From: Bog-159 sp035602155
GTDB taxonomy: Bacteria > Acidobacteriota > Terriglobia > Bryobacterales > Bryobacteraceae
Length of the DNA stretch: 64,000 bases
Reading direction: 5' to 3'
Assembly: GCA_035602155.1 (NCBI GenBank)
Contig: DATNMW010000423.1
Coordinates: 1 to 64,000 of the forward strand
This document shows positions 17,801 through 24,104 of this stretch, one piece after another. The first letter of the stretch is position 1. Each line of letters opens with the position of its first letter. Both the position numbers and the translations under genes were made by a program. Below the pieces are notes generated by a model. The model saw nothing but the letters and a program-made list of their open reading frames with translations, ran no database searches and was not told the origin of the DNA.

Positions 17801-18331
17801 GACATCTTGCACCGTATCCGATGTGATCGTAGTCATGGGAGCGACGCCGGCTTGCAGGGCCAGCAGATCGGTATAGCTGCGGCTAATCAGCGGCACGGCG
17901 GTCATCTGTTTGCCGGTGATGACCTCGCCCATTTGAGTGTCGGCTGTTTCGACGTGCGCGACCGCTTCGGATACGGTCACCGCCTCGGCCCTCTCTCCGA
18001 TGGCCATCGACACGTCCACTACCACCTTGGCGTTGATATCGATCGCCACGCCCGTGCGCCGCAGGGGCTTGAACCCGGATGCGTTCACCTCCACGTCGTA
18101 CCGTCCCACCGGCAGGCTCTGGAAAGCATAGAATCCGCGGCCATCGGTGGTGATGGCCCCCTTCACGGCGGTGGCCGTTTCCGTCGCTGTAACTCTGGCG
18201 CCGGGAATCGCCCTACCGGCGGGATCCGTAATGGTTCCCAACAAGCTTCCACCGTCGCCGGCCCACAGCGTTGATGCTAGGAAGGCCAGCAGGCCGATTT
18301 GTAATCTTTTTGTATTGCAACTCATTTGCAT
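14807..18331 (-). CDS. TonB-dependent receptor with carboxypeptidase-regulatory domain (Oar-like)
   Basis: About 1174 residues. Signal peptide (LQIGLLAFLASTLWAG), CarboxypepD_reg domain (about residues 30-110, GTITDPAGRAIPGARVTAT), a plug region (about 130-260; VPLISRSYTDLLALQAGV, FVLNGSDVEEDVNMG, SGGQISVVTKSGTNAFHG) and a large beta-barrel ending in VQAGVKFTF. Energy-dependent import of an unknown substrate through the outer membrane. ATG 18331 or ATG 18325 can serve as start; both lie inside the palindrome TTGCAACTCATTTGCA. Upstream is a promoter flanked by two such palindromes. The multicopper oxidase follows in the same operon. Confidence 0.88.
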   Translation of the reverse strand: MQMSCNTKRLQIGLLAFLASTLWAGDGGSLLGTITDPAGRAIPGARVTATETATAVKGAITTDGRGFYAFQSLPVGRYDVEVNASGFKPLRRTGVAIDINAKVVVDVSMAIGERAEAVTVSEAVAHVETADTQMGEVITGKQMTAVPLISRSYTDLLALQAGVAPMTTITSDTVQDVGASALSPSGDLNPGTISINGQREFANSFVLNGSDVEEDVNMGAAIVPNLDSIAEFRILTSNFDAEHGEFSGGQISVVTKSGTNAFHGDAFEFLRNTDLDARNYFSPTRGAFDQNQFGATLGGPIRKNKLFFFADYQGTRLTQGVDTGQIPVPSLQDRTGNLSDAASAFTTVDQNGNTVPTTVSGPYWASQLSQKLGYGVAAGEPYYFPGCTSAAQCVLPNASIPKSAWSAPAANLLQYIPAPNDPNGTFATSAHNQTLADDKGAYRLDGTTRWGMLSAYYFLDGWSQNNPYPVAQGGANVPGFNALNLGRAQLLSLGDTKTFGSTAVNEFHFSFMRDATDLGHPIGGVGTSLASQGFEVGQNTPGIVALSPKTEGVESVDFNNISIGTNTNELKQVNNTFQTSDNFSKVTGTHTVAVGGQFHYDQVNVDPIAQLNGNFIFYGSETGIDFADFLLGIPSQYNQSQLQPFYGRNKYIGLYAQDGWRIGKNLTLNYGLRWDRVEPWYEKYNQLATFAPGRQSVVFPGAPAGILFPTDPGVPRTLAPPGNRDFAPRIGLAYAPGNGKTSIRASYGMFYTAIEALTIGVLSANAPYGTTYTSPAPPLFATPFVTAGTGQNLGQYFPVQLAPLNTTASHPDGNIDWSQFEPISGIPAYPADNKIPYTEEYMLSVEHGFGNNTLFSVSYVGTQSHRLLVLEEANPGNPALCLQLANPANLAAGQTPCGPFSESNVFVTASGQTINGTRGPLGPNFGSDTNQTTIGNSSYNSLQVTFRHTSGPLQMLAAYTFSKSLDQSSNLGEEVNPLNPSLSRALSAFDIAQNFVVSYNYQVPLERLLHATNRWARGWEFSGITRFSTGFPVTLINYGDNSLLGAEPNGINNYGVDEPDVAAGALNLNRNTRNGEPYFNPGLFSENALGTPGDASRRYFHGPGMQNFDMALLKTLRLTESKSAQFRLEAFNIFNHAQFFGPQSVDGNITSATFGQVVSAAAPRLVQAGVKFTF
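18315..18330. promoter_or_regulatory. Fur-like palindrome overlapping the receptor start codon
   Basis: TTGCAACTCATTTGCA; on the minus strand it reads as TGCAAATGAGTTGCAA, similar in type to 7-1-7 Fur-family boxes. It covers the first codons of the receptor gene, just downstream of the candidate -10 box. Together with the palindrome at 18380-18394 it would bracket the promoter. The identity of the regulator is inference. Confidence 0.5.
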
Positions 18332-18342
18332 CAAGAAAACAG

Positions 18343-18370
18343 ATTATCGTATTGTTCCTGCTCACGTAAA
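18343..18370 (-). promoter_or_regulatory. candidate promoter of the receptor-oxidase operon
   Basis: Minus strand: TTTACG (18370-18365), 16 bases, GATAAT (18348-18343). The start would lie only a few bases before ATG 18331, so the message would be nearly leaderless. Both sides carry TTGCAACT-type palindromes. Confidence 0.35.
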
Positions 18371-18379
18371 GATGTTTCA

Positions 18380-18394
18380 GCAACTCAGTTGCAA
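18380..18394. promoter_or_regulatory. perfect palindrome, Fur-like operator candidate
   Basis: GCAACTCAGTTGCAA, containing the perfect 6-1-6 palindrome GCAACT-C-AGTTGC at 18380-18392. It lies in the divergent region between the receptor gene and the DUF1761 gene, upstream of the candidate -35 box of the receptor promoter. Confidence 0.5.
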
Positions 18395-18534
18395 TTGTAC
18401 CTGAACGGGAGAATTTGCGGCATGAACGGTGCGATCACAGCGTACTTCCGCATCCATGCAGCGGGACTCTCCCAAGAAATAAGAATCGCCCGACGCTTGA
18501 CACCGTCGAAACCAAGCGATACTCTAATTTCCCT

Positions 18535-18960
18535 ATGCGCTGGATCGCGATCAACTACCTTGCCATCCTCGCCGCTGGAATCGCCAGCATGCTGGTGGGA
18601 TTCGTGTGGTATTCACCTGCCCTTTTCGGCCCCCTCTGGGCCAAGTGCCGCGGCATCGATATGCAGGATCCGAAACAGAGTCGGGAGCTGAAGAAGGGGA
18701 TGGGCGCCACATACGCCGCCAGCTTCGCGGCCACGCTGCTGAGCGCCGCGGCGCTCTGTCTGCTGGTGGTCCGCATCCAATCCGGCGGCGTGCTAGGCGG
18801 ACTCAAACTGGGTTTCCTGGTGTGGCTGGGATTCACCATGACCGTACAATTGACCGCCGCGCTCTTCAGCCACAAGAACAAAACGCTTTTCTTCATCGAC
18901 AGCGGCTATCAACTTGTCTGCTATCTGGCGATGGGCACGATTCTCGGCGGCTGGCAATGA
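18535..18960 (+). CDS. DUF1761 family membrane protein
   Basis: 141 residues with four membrane helices: NYLAILAAGIASMLVGFVWY, YAASFAATLLSAAALCLLVV, LGFLVWLGFTMTVQLTAALF and a last one around QLVCYLAMGTILGGW. The pattern, with WYSPALFGPLWAK after the first helix, is that of DUF1761, a bacterial family of unknown function. ATG 18535 is used because the longer frame upstream is not coding-like. Divergent from the receptor-oxidase operon. Confidence 0.85.
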   Translation: MRWIAINYLAILAAGIASMLVGFVWYSPALFGPLWAKCRGIDMQDPKQSRELKKGMGATYAASFAATLLSAAALCLLVVRIQSGGVLGGLKLGFLVWLGFTMTVQLTAALFSHKNKTLFFIDSGYQLVCYLAMGTILGGWQ

Positions 18961-19020
18961 AGTCCTGGCAAGTTCACGCGTGAGGTGGAGCAGAGCTTGC
19001 AGGCCAATTCGTCGCCATCG

Positions 19021-19036
19021 TTGCAACTCACTTGCA
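19021..19036. promoter_or_regulatory. third copy of the Fur-like palindrome
   Basis: TTGCAACTCACTTGCA. The match to the copy at 18315 continues into the flank (CAAGAAAA then AGA), with three differences over about 28 bases. It precedes a truncated FGGY kinase gene and may be the remnant of a duplicated promoter region. Confidence 0.45.
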
Positions 19037-19080
19037 GCAAGAAAATAGAATGTTGTACCGACGGGTAGGATTGAATTGTC

Positions 19081-19182
19081 ATGTGTGACGACCATTACGT
19101 GCTGGCAATCGACGTGGGTTCGAGCAGCGTAAAGGCCACGCTGGTCGGAGGTGTGGGGGCGGGCCTGAATTGCCGAGGTTGA
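19081..19182 (+). pseudogene. FGGY carbohydrate kinase, N-terminal fragment
   Basis: 33 codons that begin HYVLAIDVGSSSVKATLVG, the phosphate-1 motif at the very start of FGGY kinases such as xylulokinase or gluconokinase, where a full gene would have about 500 codons. The reading frame ends at TGA 19180-19182 and no kinase sequence is seen after it. It is therefore the stump of a lost gene. It lies directly before the recombinase remnant, so the loss may have come with an integration event. Confidence 0.7.
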
Positions 19183-19189
19183 TCGCCGG

Positions 19190-19460
19190 GGCCAGGGACT
19201 CAGGCCGTCTGGCGCTTCGTCGAAGTTCTTCACTGTCAACATTCGGAACAGACCACGCGGGCGGCTATGCGCCAGTGTGCGAGCGTTCTTCTGCGTTGGC
19301 GTGCAACCCGCCCATGTGGCCGCCTATATCGAGGCGGCCCAGCGGAGCGGTCAGTACCCTTGGTCAGGCACTATCTCGCCTGCGTCCGGATGCTTTTTGC
19401 GGTAACGTTGAAGGTATGCTGTGGGAAAACTGGCAGAGAGACACCCTACCCTGTAAGTGT
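19190..19460 (+). pseudogene. tyrosine recombinase (phage integrase) remnant, frameshifted
   Basis: The frame that holds ATG 19267 gives FVEVLHCQHSEQTTRAAMRQ and VLLRW, which matches the N-terminal SAM-like domain of tyrosine recombinases. A second frame then gives VGVQPAHVAAYIEAAQR, the typical end of that domain, and the first frame resumes with SVPLVRHYLACVRMLF. Two compensating frameshifts are needed to join them. No catalytic domain (R-H-R-Y) is found downstream, so the gene is dead and truncated. Recognised from family pattern only. Confidence 0.6.
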
Positions 19461-19741
19461 CTTGGAGCAAAGACGGATACACTATTGGCTTTCGTTACCA
19501 TCGCTAGGCGATGGCGTGGCATATCACGACCGTGCATGCTGGCACCATCCCCGACTATTGGGTAACTGATGGTCGTTTCCACCGTATTCGAGACGCGCTG
19601 CACGTTTACGCGTTTCTCCAGGCTTTTTGTGACGGACGACGCGGAGGCAACACCGGGCCCGGACAAGCGAACAGATGTACTGGCCGCAATCGGTGAGTGG
19701 GAAGATGCCTTCGACAGCGAGGCCCCTAGCGTTTCGGCGAC
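19461..19741. other. non-coding, decayed region
   Basis: About 280 bases after the recombinase remnant. Open frames here are short and without family resemblance. It may include further decayed recombinase sequence, but I cannot show it. Confidence 0.4.
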
Positions 19742-20068
19742 TTAGTGTCCGGTGGAGCGCTCGCGAATTGCCGCGGCAAGCTGACGCGATAGGGAATCTA
19801 GGATGCAGGTTATGATTTCCAAGAACACGTTAGAGACGGGTGTGATGCCTTTCGTAAAATGCTGCGCAGCGACACCAATCGAGGCCATCTCTTTCGGCGA
19901 CAGCCCCTCTTCATTGAACGAGAACGGCAACTCCCCCCGCTGCGAGGCCTTCAGGAGAGCAGCCCAAAAGGGTTGGGAGTCCGAATCGCAAATTTCTTGG
20001 AGACACGCTACGGTGCTTGCCTCTCCTCCGGTTTGAGTGCATTGGGCAATGACAGGGCGATCATGGCC
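19742..20068 (-). pseudogene. open frame without a start codon, probably gene fragment
   Basis: An uninterrupted minus-strand frame of 108 codons that reads like a real protein (PFWAALLKASQRGELPFSF, then SPKEMASIGVAAQHFTKGI). Upstream it is closed by a TAG at 20071-20069, and there is no ATG or GTG between this stop and TTG 19930, which would leave only 62 residues. I do not recognise the family. The most likely reading is the C-terminal end of a protein whose front was lost in this decayed island. Confidence 0.4.
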
Positions 20069-20235
20069 CTATTGTAGCCTACCCCGCCGCGTTTCCGGCT
20101 TGCCAGGGATAGAGAAGAAAACTCCGCGGCGTCTTTGCGTCCCGGCCATTCGCTTCGCCCGGTTGTACCAAGGATGGTAGGTGCGCGCTCCTTCGATCAG
20201 GATCTCCCTGCGTTCCGTCGATCCGGGCAACTCGG

Positions 20236-20537
20236 CGTCGGAGCCCATATCGCGTTCAGGATGGCTTTGACGTCGCGCTACGCCGTACGAGTAAGCCGGA
20301 CGGCAAGGCGACGGGGCGCCGCTCGGGCACCCTTCCGCCCGGCCGTGGAATCGCTGAAGCCTCCACTTCAAGCCGATCATTGAAGTCGTCGATTTCCTTG
20401 CCGGACCGCAGGCTCACAAAGTCGCCGCCCGCAATATCGTCGAATCCTTCTTTGGCGGCGGCGCGAAAGCCACTCGACCTTGGCTTGGTCTTCCCGGTCG
20501 CGCTGCTCCAGCATGGCATTCGGTCGGATGGGCACAT
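20236..20537 (-). pseudogene. decayed toxin-antitoxin pair (antitoxin part and ParE N-terminus)
   Basis: The frame from 20537 downwards contains GFRAAAKEGFDDIAGGDF and SGKEIDDFNDRLE, which reads like the C-terminal half of a small antitoxin. In a second frame at about 20312-20236, overlapping its end, RLAVRLTRTA, a TAG stop (20280-20278) and RDVKAILNAIWA follow, the first 25 residues of a ParE toxin. The stop and the missing remainder mean that the toxin is dead. It lies next to an intact ParE/antitoxin pair. Confidence 0.5.
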
Positions 20538-20550
20538 GGACGCGGCTGCG

Positions 20551-20925
20551 CTACGGCGATGGCTCGTGGTTGGGGCGTTCCTGGGCGGTAACGGCTTCCG
20601 CCGTCAAGGCCGCTTCCTCCCTGCTGCGCAGGATCGCCGCCATCACGCGGGGGCTGCGGCGGCCGTGCATGACCGCGACAACCCACAGTGGCCTCTCGTC
20701 CGGCGCATAGGCAACCAGATATTCACGTACGCGAGTGAAGCGCAGGGGCCGTGAGGTCAGGTCCGGGCGTCTGTGGCCCTGACGGGGAAATGGAACCAGG
20801 GCGCGTATTGCGGACAGGATTTCGGCAATCACCCTGTCGGCGGCGTCGAGATTATCCGCGCGAATGAATTCCCAAATCTCGTCGAGGTCGACACGGGCCT
20901 CCGGGTGGAAGTCGTACGCGCTCAT
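20551..20925 (-). CDS. ParE/RelE-family toxin
   Basis: 124 residues. The fold pattern is that of ParE/RelE toxins: YDFHPEARVDLDEIWEFI at the start, then FPRQGHRRPDLTSRPLRF, YLVAYAPDERPLWVVAVMHGRRSPRVMAAIL towards the end. About 25 residues after this are extra compared with usual family size (near 95-100). It would inhibit gyrase or cleave mRNA; which one cannot be decided. The start overlaps the antitoxin stop (4 bases), typical of co-translated pairs. Confidence 0.88.
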   Translation of the reverse strand: MSAYDFHPEARVDLDEIWEFIRADNLDAADRVIAEILSAIRALVPFPRQGHRRPDLTSRPLRFTRVREYLVAYAPDERPLWVVAVMHGRRSPRVMAAILRSREEAALTAEAVTAQERPNHEPSP

Positions 20926-21179
20926 GAACCGGGCGGCTGCGGGCGACGGGCGGCAGCGCTCTTTTCGCGGAAGTAGGCTTCAACCTCGTCGCCGGGGATG
21001 GGCTTGACCCTGCCGCTCTTGAGGTCGTCGTACCGGCCGTTAAGCATTTCGCGCATCTGGACGAGTTCATCAAAATATCCGGCAATGACATCTTCAACCA
21101 ACTCGCCGGGCGCGCGACCGGTGTCGATTGCCAGCTTGTCGAGCTTGGCCTGCACGTCCGGGGTGAACTGCACTTCCAT
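20922..21179 (-). CDS. antitoxin of the ParE-like toxin (ParD/CopG-like)
   Basis: 85 residues from ATG 21179. The N-terminus MEVQFTPDVQAKLDKLAIDTG has the strand-helix start of ribbon-helix-helix type antitoxins, followed by a helical toxin-binding part (LVEDVIAGYFDELVQMREML, then GDEVEAYFREK). It should neutralise the toxin encoded downstream and bind the module's own promoter. The start at 21179 is preferred over a start 30 bases upstream because the conserved family start is MEVQF. Confidence 0.85.
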   Translation of the reverse strand: MEVQFTPDVQAKLDKLAIDTGRAPGELVEDVIAGYFDELVQMREMLNGRYDDLKSGRVKPIPGDEVEAYFREKSAAARRPQPPGS

Positions 21180-21374
21180 TGTTTTGCTCCTTCTCACAGG
21201 GTACGCCAATTTACGGAACGGCGTCTCGCACCGGCGTGCGAATCGGGTCCGCTCGGGATCGCGCCAATATCGGGCAGGGCCTGTTGATAGGCGCGAACTC
21301 AGAACCCAGCACCAGGCGCGGCCGCGTAAAAGCGCGGCCGAGATCCCGCGCTAGAATGGAACTACCACAACCGA

Positions 21375-22880
21375 ATGCGCAATCGTCTCCGTGCGGCCGC
21401 GATACTCGCGCTCCTGCTTTGTCTGGCCTCCCTGGCGTCGGACGACGGCCTGGAGTCCAGCATCAAGACCATTACGGAGGCTTACGCGATCGTCGAAGAT
21501 AATGCCGCCGATCCGGTTTCCGCCGAGCAAGCCTTTTTTCAAGGCGCCATTCCAGGCATGCTCCACCGGCTCGATCCGCACTCCGTGTTTTTCGATCCCG
21601 GCCAGTTCGAGCAGCTTAAGAAACTCCAAACCTCCACCGACAAAGGTTTCGGCAGCGTGGTTTCGGTGCTTCCCGGCCGTGTCATCGTGCTGCAAACGCT
21701 CCCCGGTACGCCTTCGGCGAAATCGGGCATCTCGCCGGGAGATGAGATCCTGGCCGTCAACGGCTACCAGCTCAGCCGCCTGGATACGGATCAGCTCATC
21801 GCCCTGCTTACGCAATCGCGCCAACAGCAGGCGCAGTTGGTAGTGCGGCGGCCCGGCAACGCGCGCTTCCTGACTTTCGTCATGACCCCCGAAGAAATGC
21901 AGGAACCCAGCGTGGAGCGCGCCTTCCTGCTGCAGTCCGGCATCGGCTACCTGCGCGTATCCAGCTTCGATGAAAAGACCGGCAGGCTCATCCGCGACGC
22001 CATCGAAAAGCTGGGCGGCCGCAACCTGAAGGGCCTGGTGCTCGATCTGCGCAAGAATCCCGGCGGCCTGGTAACCTCCGCGCTGGAAACCGCGGCCCTA
22101 TTTCTAAAACCCGGCGCCAGAATTGTGACCGTGCGCGGCCGCAACGTGGCCGAGAAATCCGAAGACGTTCCGGCTGGCGCCACACCGTACGAGTTCCCGC
22201 TGGCGGTTCTGGTCAACGAGAAGACCGCCAGCGCTTCCGAGATCGTCACGGGCGCGCTGCAGGATCACGACAGGGCCACCGTCGTCGGCGAGGCCAGCTA
22301 CGGCAAGGGCTTGGTGCAGAGCGTCTACCCGCTCTCCCAAGGCACCGGACTGGCGTTGACTACGGCGCTCTACTACACCCCCAGTGGGCGCTCGATTCAG
22401 AAACCGCTGGATTCTTCCCAGTTCGCCCTGGCAGCCGCCACCGCTCATCCCAATGGCCGATCCGAATTCCAAACCGACGCGGGCCGCAAGGTCACCGGGG
22501 GAGGCGGCATCGTGCCCGACTATATCGTGGGTCCGCTCGCAGTCACTCGCCTGCGGGCTGTGCTCGACGCCAGCGGCTCCTTCACGACCTTCGCCACCGC
22601 CTACGTGGCCGATCACAAGATCGGGGAAGACTTTGAAGTGACTCCCATGCTGCTCGACGATTTTCAAGTCTTCCTCTCGCAGCACGCTATCCAGCCCGGC
22701 GTGCAGGAGTGGTCCGCGGAGCGCGAATTCATCGTCAACCGGCTAAAGGCGGAAATTTTCAACCTGACGCTGGGAGTGGAAAAGGGCGACGAGGTGGAGG
22801 CGCAGCGGGACCCGCCCATTGTGAAGGCGTTGGAGGTGTTAAGAAAGGAGTCAGGAGACAGAAGCCAGAAGTCAGAATGA
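21375..22880 (+). CDS. S41-family carboxyl-terminal processing peptidase
   Basis: 501 residues with a signal peptide (AAAILALLLCLASLAS). Order: N-terminal helical part, PDZ domain (about residues 95-165; GFGSVVSVLPGRVIVLQTL, SPGDEILAVNGY), then the tail-specific protease domain with GIGYLRVSSFDEKTG, LVLDLRKNPGGLV, the nucleophile region NEKTASASEIVTGALQ and the lysine of SYGKGLVQSVYPL. Ser-Lys dyad chemistry is intact. It should trim or degrade periplasmic proteins. The C-terminal tail (ESGDRSQKSE) is encoded by the left arm of an inverted repeat and may not be original. Confidence 0.93.
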   Translation: MRNRLRAAAILALLLCLASLASDDGLESSIKTITEAYAIVEDNAADPVSAEQAFFQGAIPGMLHRLDPHSVFFDPGQFEQLKKLQTSTDKGFGSVVSVLPGRVIVLQTLPGTPSAKSGISPGDEILAVNGYQLSRLDTDQLIALLTQSRQQQAQLVVRRPGNARFLTFVMTPEEMQEPSVERAFLLQSGIGYLRVSSFDEKTGRLIRDAIEKLGGRNLKGLVLDLRKNPGGLVTSALETAALFLKPGARIVTVRGRNVAEKSEDVPAGATPYEFPLAVLVNEKTASASEIVTGALQDHDRATVVGEASYGKGLVQSVYPLSQGTGLALTTALYYTPSGRSIQKPLDSSQFALAAATAHPNGRSEFQTDAGRKVTGGGGIVPDYIVGPLAVTRLRAVLDASGSFTTFATAYVADHKIGEDFEVTPMLLDDFQVFLSQHAIQPGVQEWSAEREFIVNRLKAEIFNLTLGVEKGDEVEAQRDPPIVKALEVLRKESGDRSQKSE

Positions 22881-22920
22881 AGCGGCACTGCGATGGCTGC
22901 TATTCTGTCTCCTGACTCCT
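22846..22920. repeat. 18-base perfect inverted repeat between convergent genes
   Basis: AGGAGTCAGGAGACAGAA (22846-22863) and TTCTGTCTCCTGACTCCT (22903-22920), separated by 39 bases. The left arm covers the last codons of the S41 peptidase gene, and the right arm ends 4 bases before the stop of the transporter gene on the other strand. It may act as bidirectional terminator, but there is no U-tract and the purine-rich arm looks like a dispersed repeat. Confidence 0.7.
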
Positions 22921-22924
22921 GATT

Positions 22925-23995
22925 CTATTGCTGCGCCGCATACAGTGGCGCCACAGACACCATGGCCAGGCCGGCAATGAACAGGAAGAACATGATGACG
23001 ACGAGCGCCTTGATACGGGAGTCGGCGCCCTGGAATTCCTTCCATAACAGCAGTCCCCAGAGGGCGCTCACCATGGCCGCCCCCTGCCCCAGCGCCAGAC
23101 TGATGGCTGGCCCGACTTGTACCGCTTCCGGCGCGCTCGACGCCACGAAGTTGGCAATCGTGCCGGAGCACCAGAGGATGCCGCCGACCACGCCCAGCAA
23201 GTGCTGTTTGGGAAGGCCTTTGAAGTAATCCGGCAACTCCAGCGGCTCGCCCTGCACGGGCAGATTCATGAAGAACAGGTTGAAGACGAAGGTGGACAAA
23301 AACACTCCCAACGCGAACACCACTCCGATGGCGTAAGGCCCCAGTCCGTTCTCTCCCGCCGTGCCGCCCCAGTCGTTGGACTTAGCCATCACAACCAGCG
23401 GATAGAACGAGCCCATCAACACGCCGCTGGCCAGGCTCAGGAAAACCCCCTTCAGGCTTACTTTCTTTCTGGTGCTCTTGGCCTTGCCGGCCTGGGCCCG
23501 CATCTCCGCGCGGAACAGCTCCATGGCGCGGTAGGCGATCGCGTCCACTATGATGGCGCCCACGACCAGCGCGCAGCCGGCGAACAGCAGAATCGGATTA
23601 CCCTGCGGCCGGATCGCGTAATTCCAGATGACGCCGATGATGAGCGCCAGCCCGATACCCACCGGAAATGCCACCGCCAGTCCGGCCACCGTGATGGCGG
23701 CCACCAGCAGCATATTCGCCAGGTTGAAGATCACACCGGCGGCGAAGCCCATCGCCGCGTAACGCTTGCCGCCGTTCATCAAGTCGTCCATGAACGAAAA
23801 GCCGTCGTAACCCAGTGAACCGAGCGTGAAGGCGCAGACCACGGCGGTCAGCAGGACGCCGAACGCATAGTCGAAATAGAACAACTCGAAACGCCATTTC
23901 CCCGACATCTTCTGGGTATTCGCCCAGGATCCCCAGCAGGCCATGCTAAAGAAGAGCACCAACAGGGTGGCGATATAGGTGTGCGGTAGGATCAT
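22925..23995 (-). CDS. GRP/DMT-type sugar transporter (RhaT-like)
   Basis: 356 residues with about ten membrane helices arranged as in the drug/metabolite transporter superfamily. The start YIATLLVLFFSMACWGSWAN and the motif GKWRFELFYFDYAFG are those of the GRP (glucose/ribose porter) and ureide permease-like families, and FPVGIGLALIIGVIWNY is also conserved. Uptake of a sugar or a similar small solute through the inner membrane is likely; the substrate cannot be read from sequence. It is alone on its strand, convergent with the S41 peptidase. Confidence 0.82.
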   Translation of the reverse strand: MILPHTYIATLLVLFFSMACWGSWANTQKMSGKWRFELFYFDYAFGVLLTAVVCAFTLGSLGYDGFSFMDDLMNGGKRYAAMGFAAGVIFNLANMLLVAAITVAGLAVAFPVGIGLALIIGVIWNYAIRPQGNPILLFAGCALVVGAIIVDAIAYRAMELFRAEMRAQAGKAKSTRKKVSLKGVFLSLASGVLMGSFYPLVVMAKSNDWGGTAGENGLGPYAIGVVFALGVFLSTFVFNLFFMNLPVQGEPLELPDYFKGLPKQHLLGVVGGILWCSGTIANFVASSAPEAVQVGPAISLALGQGAAMVSALWGLLLWKEFQGADSRIKALVVIMFFLFIAGLAMVSVAPLYAAQQ

Positions 23996-24104
23996 GTAAC
24001 CCTTTTAGAGCGAATCCTGAGCCTACAACGTATGTATCGGGCGGGTCAAGGGGCTCCGACTGCCGGAGCCCGCGTCGCTTGGATTGATTGGCGCGGGCCT
24101 GGCG

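Noticed and set aside
17222..18274. 350-codon plus-strand frame
   Set aside because: Antisense to the TonB-dependent receptor gene; composition follows the high-GC mirror of that gene and no family is visible.
18793..19242. 149-codon minus-strand frame across the decayed island
   Set aside because: Partly antisense to the DUF1761 gene and to the FGGY fragment; no coding signal of its own.
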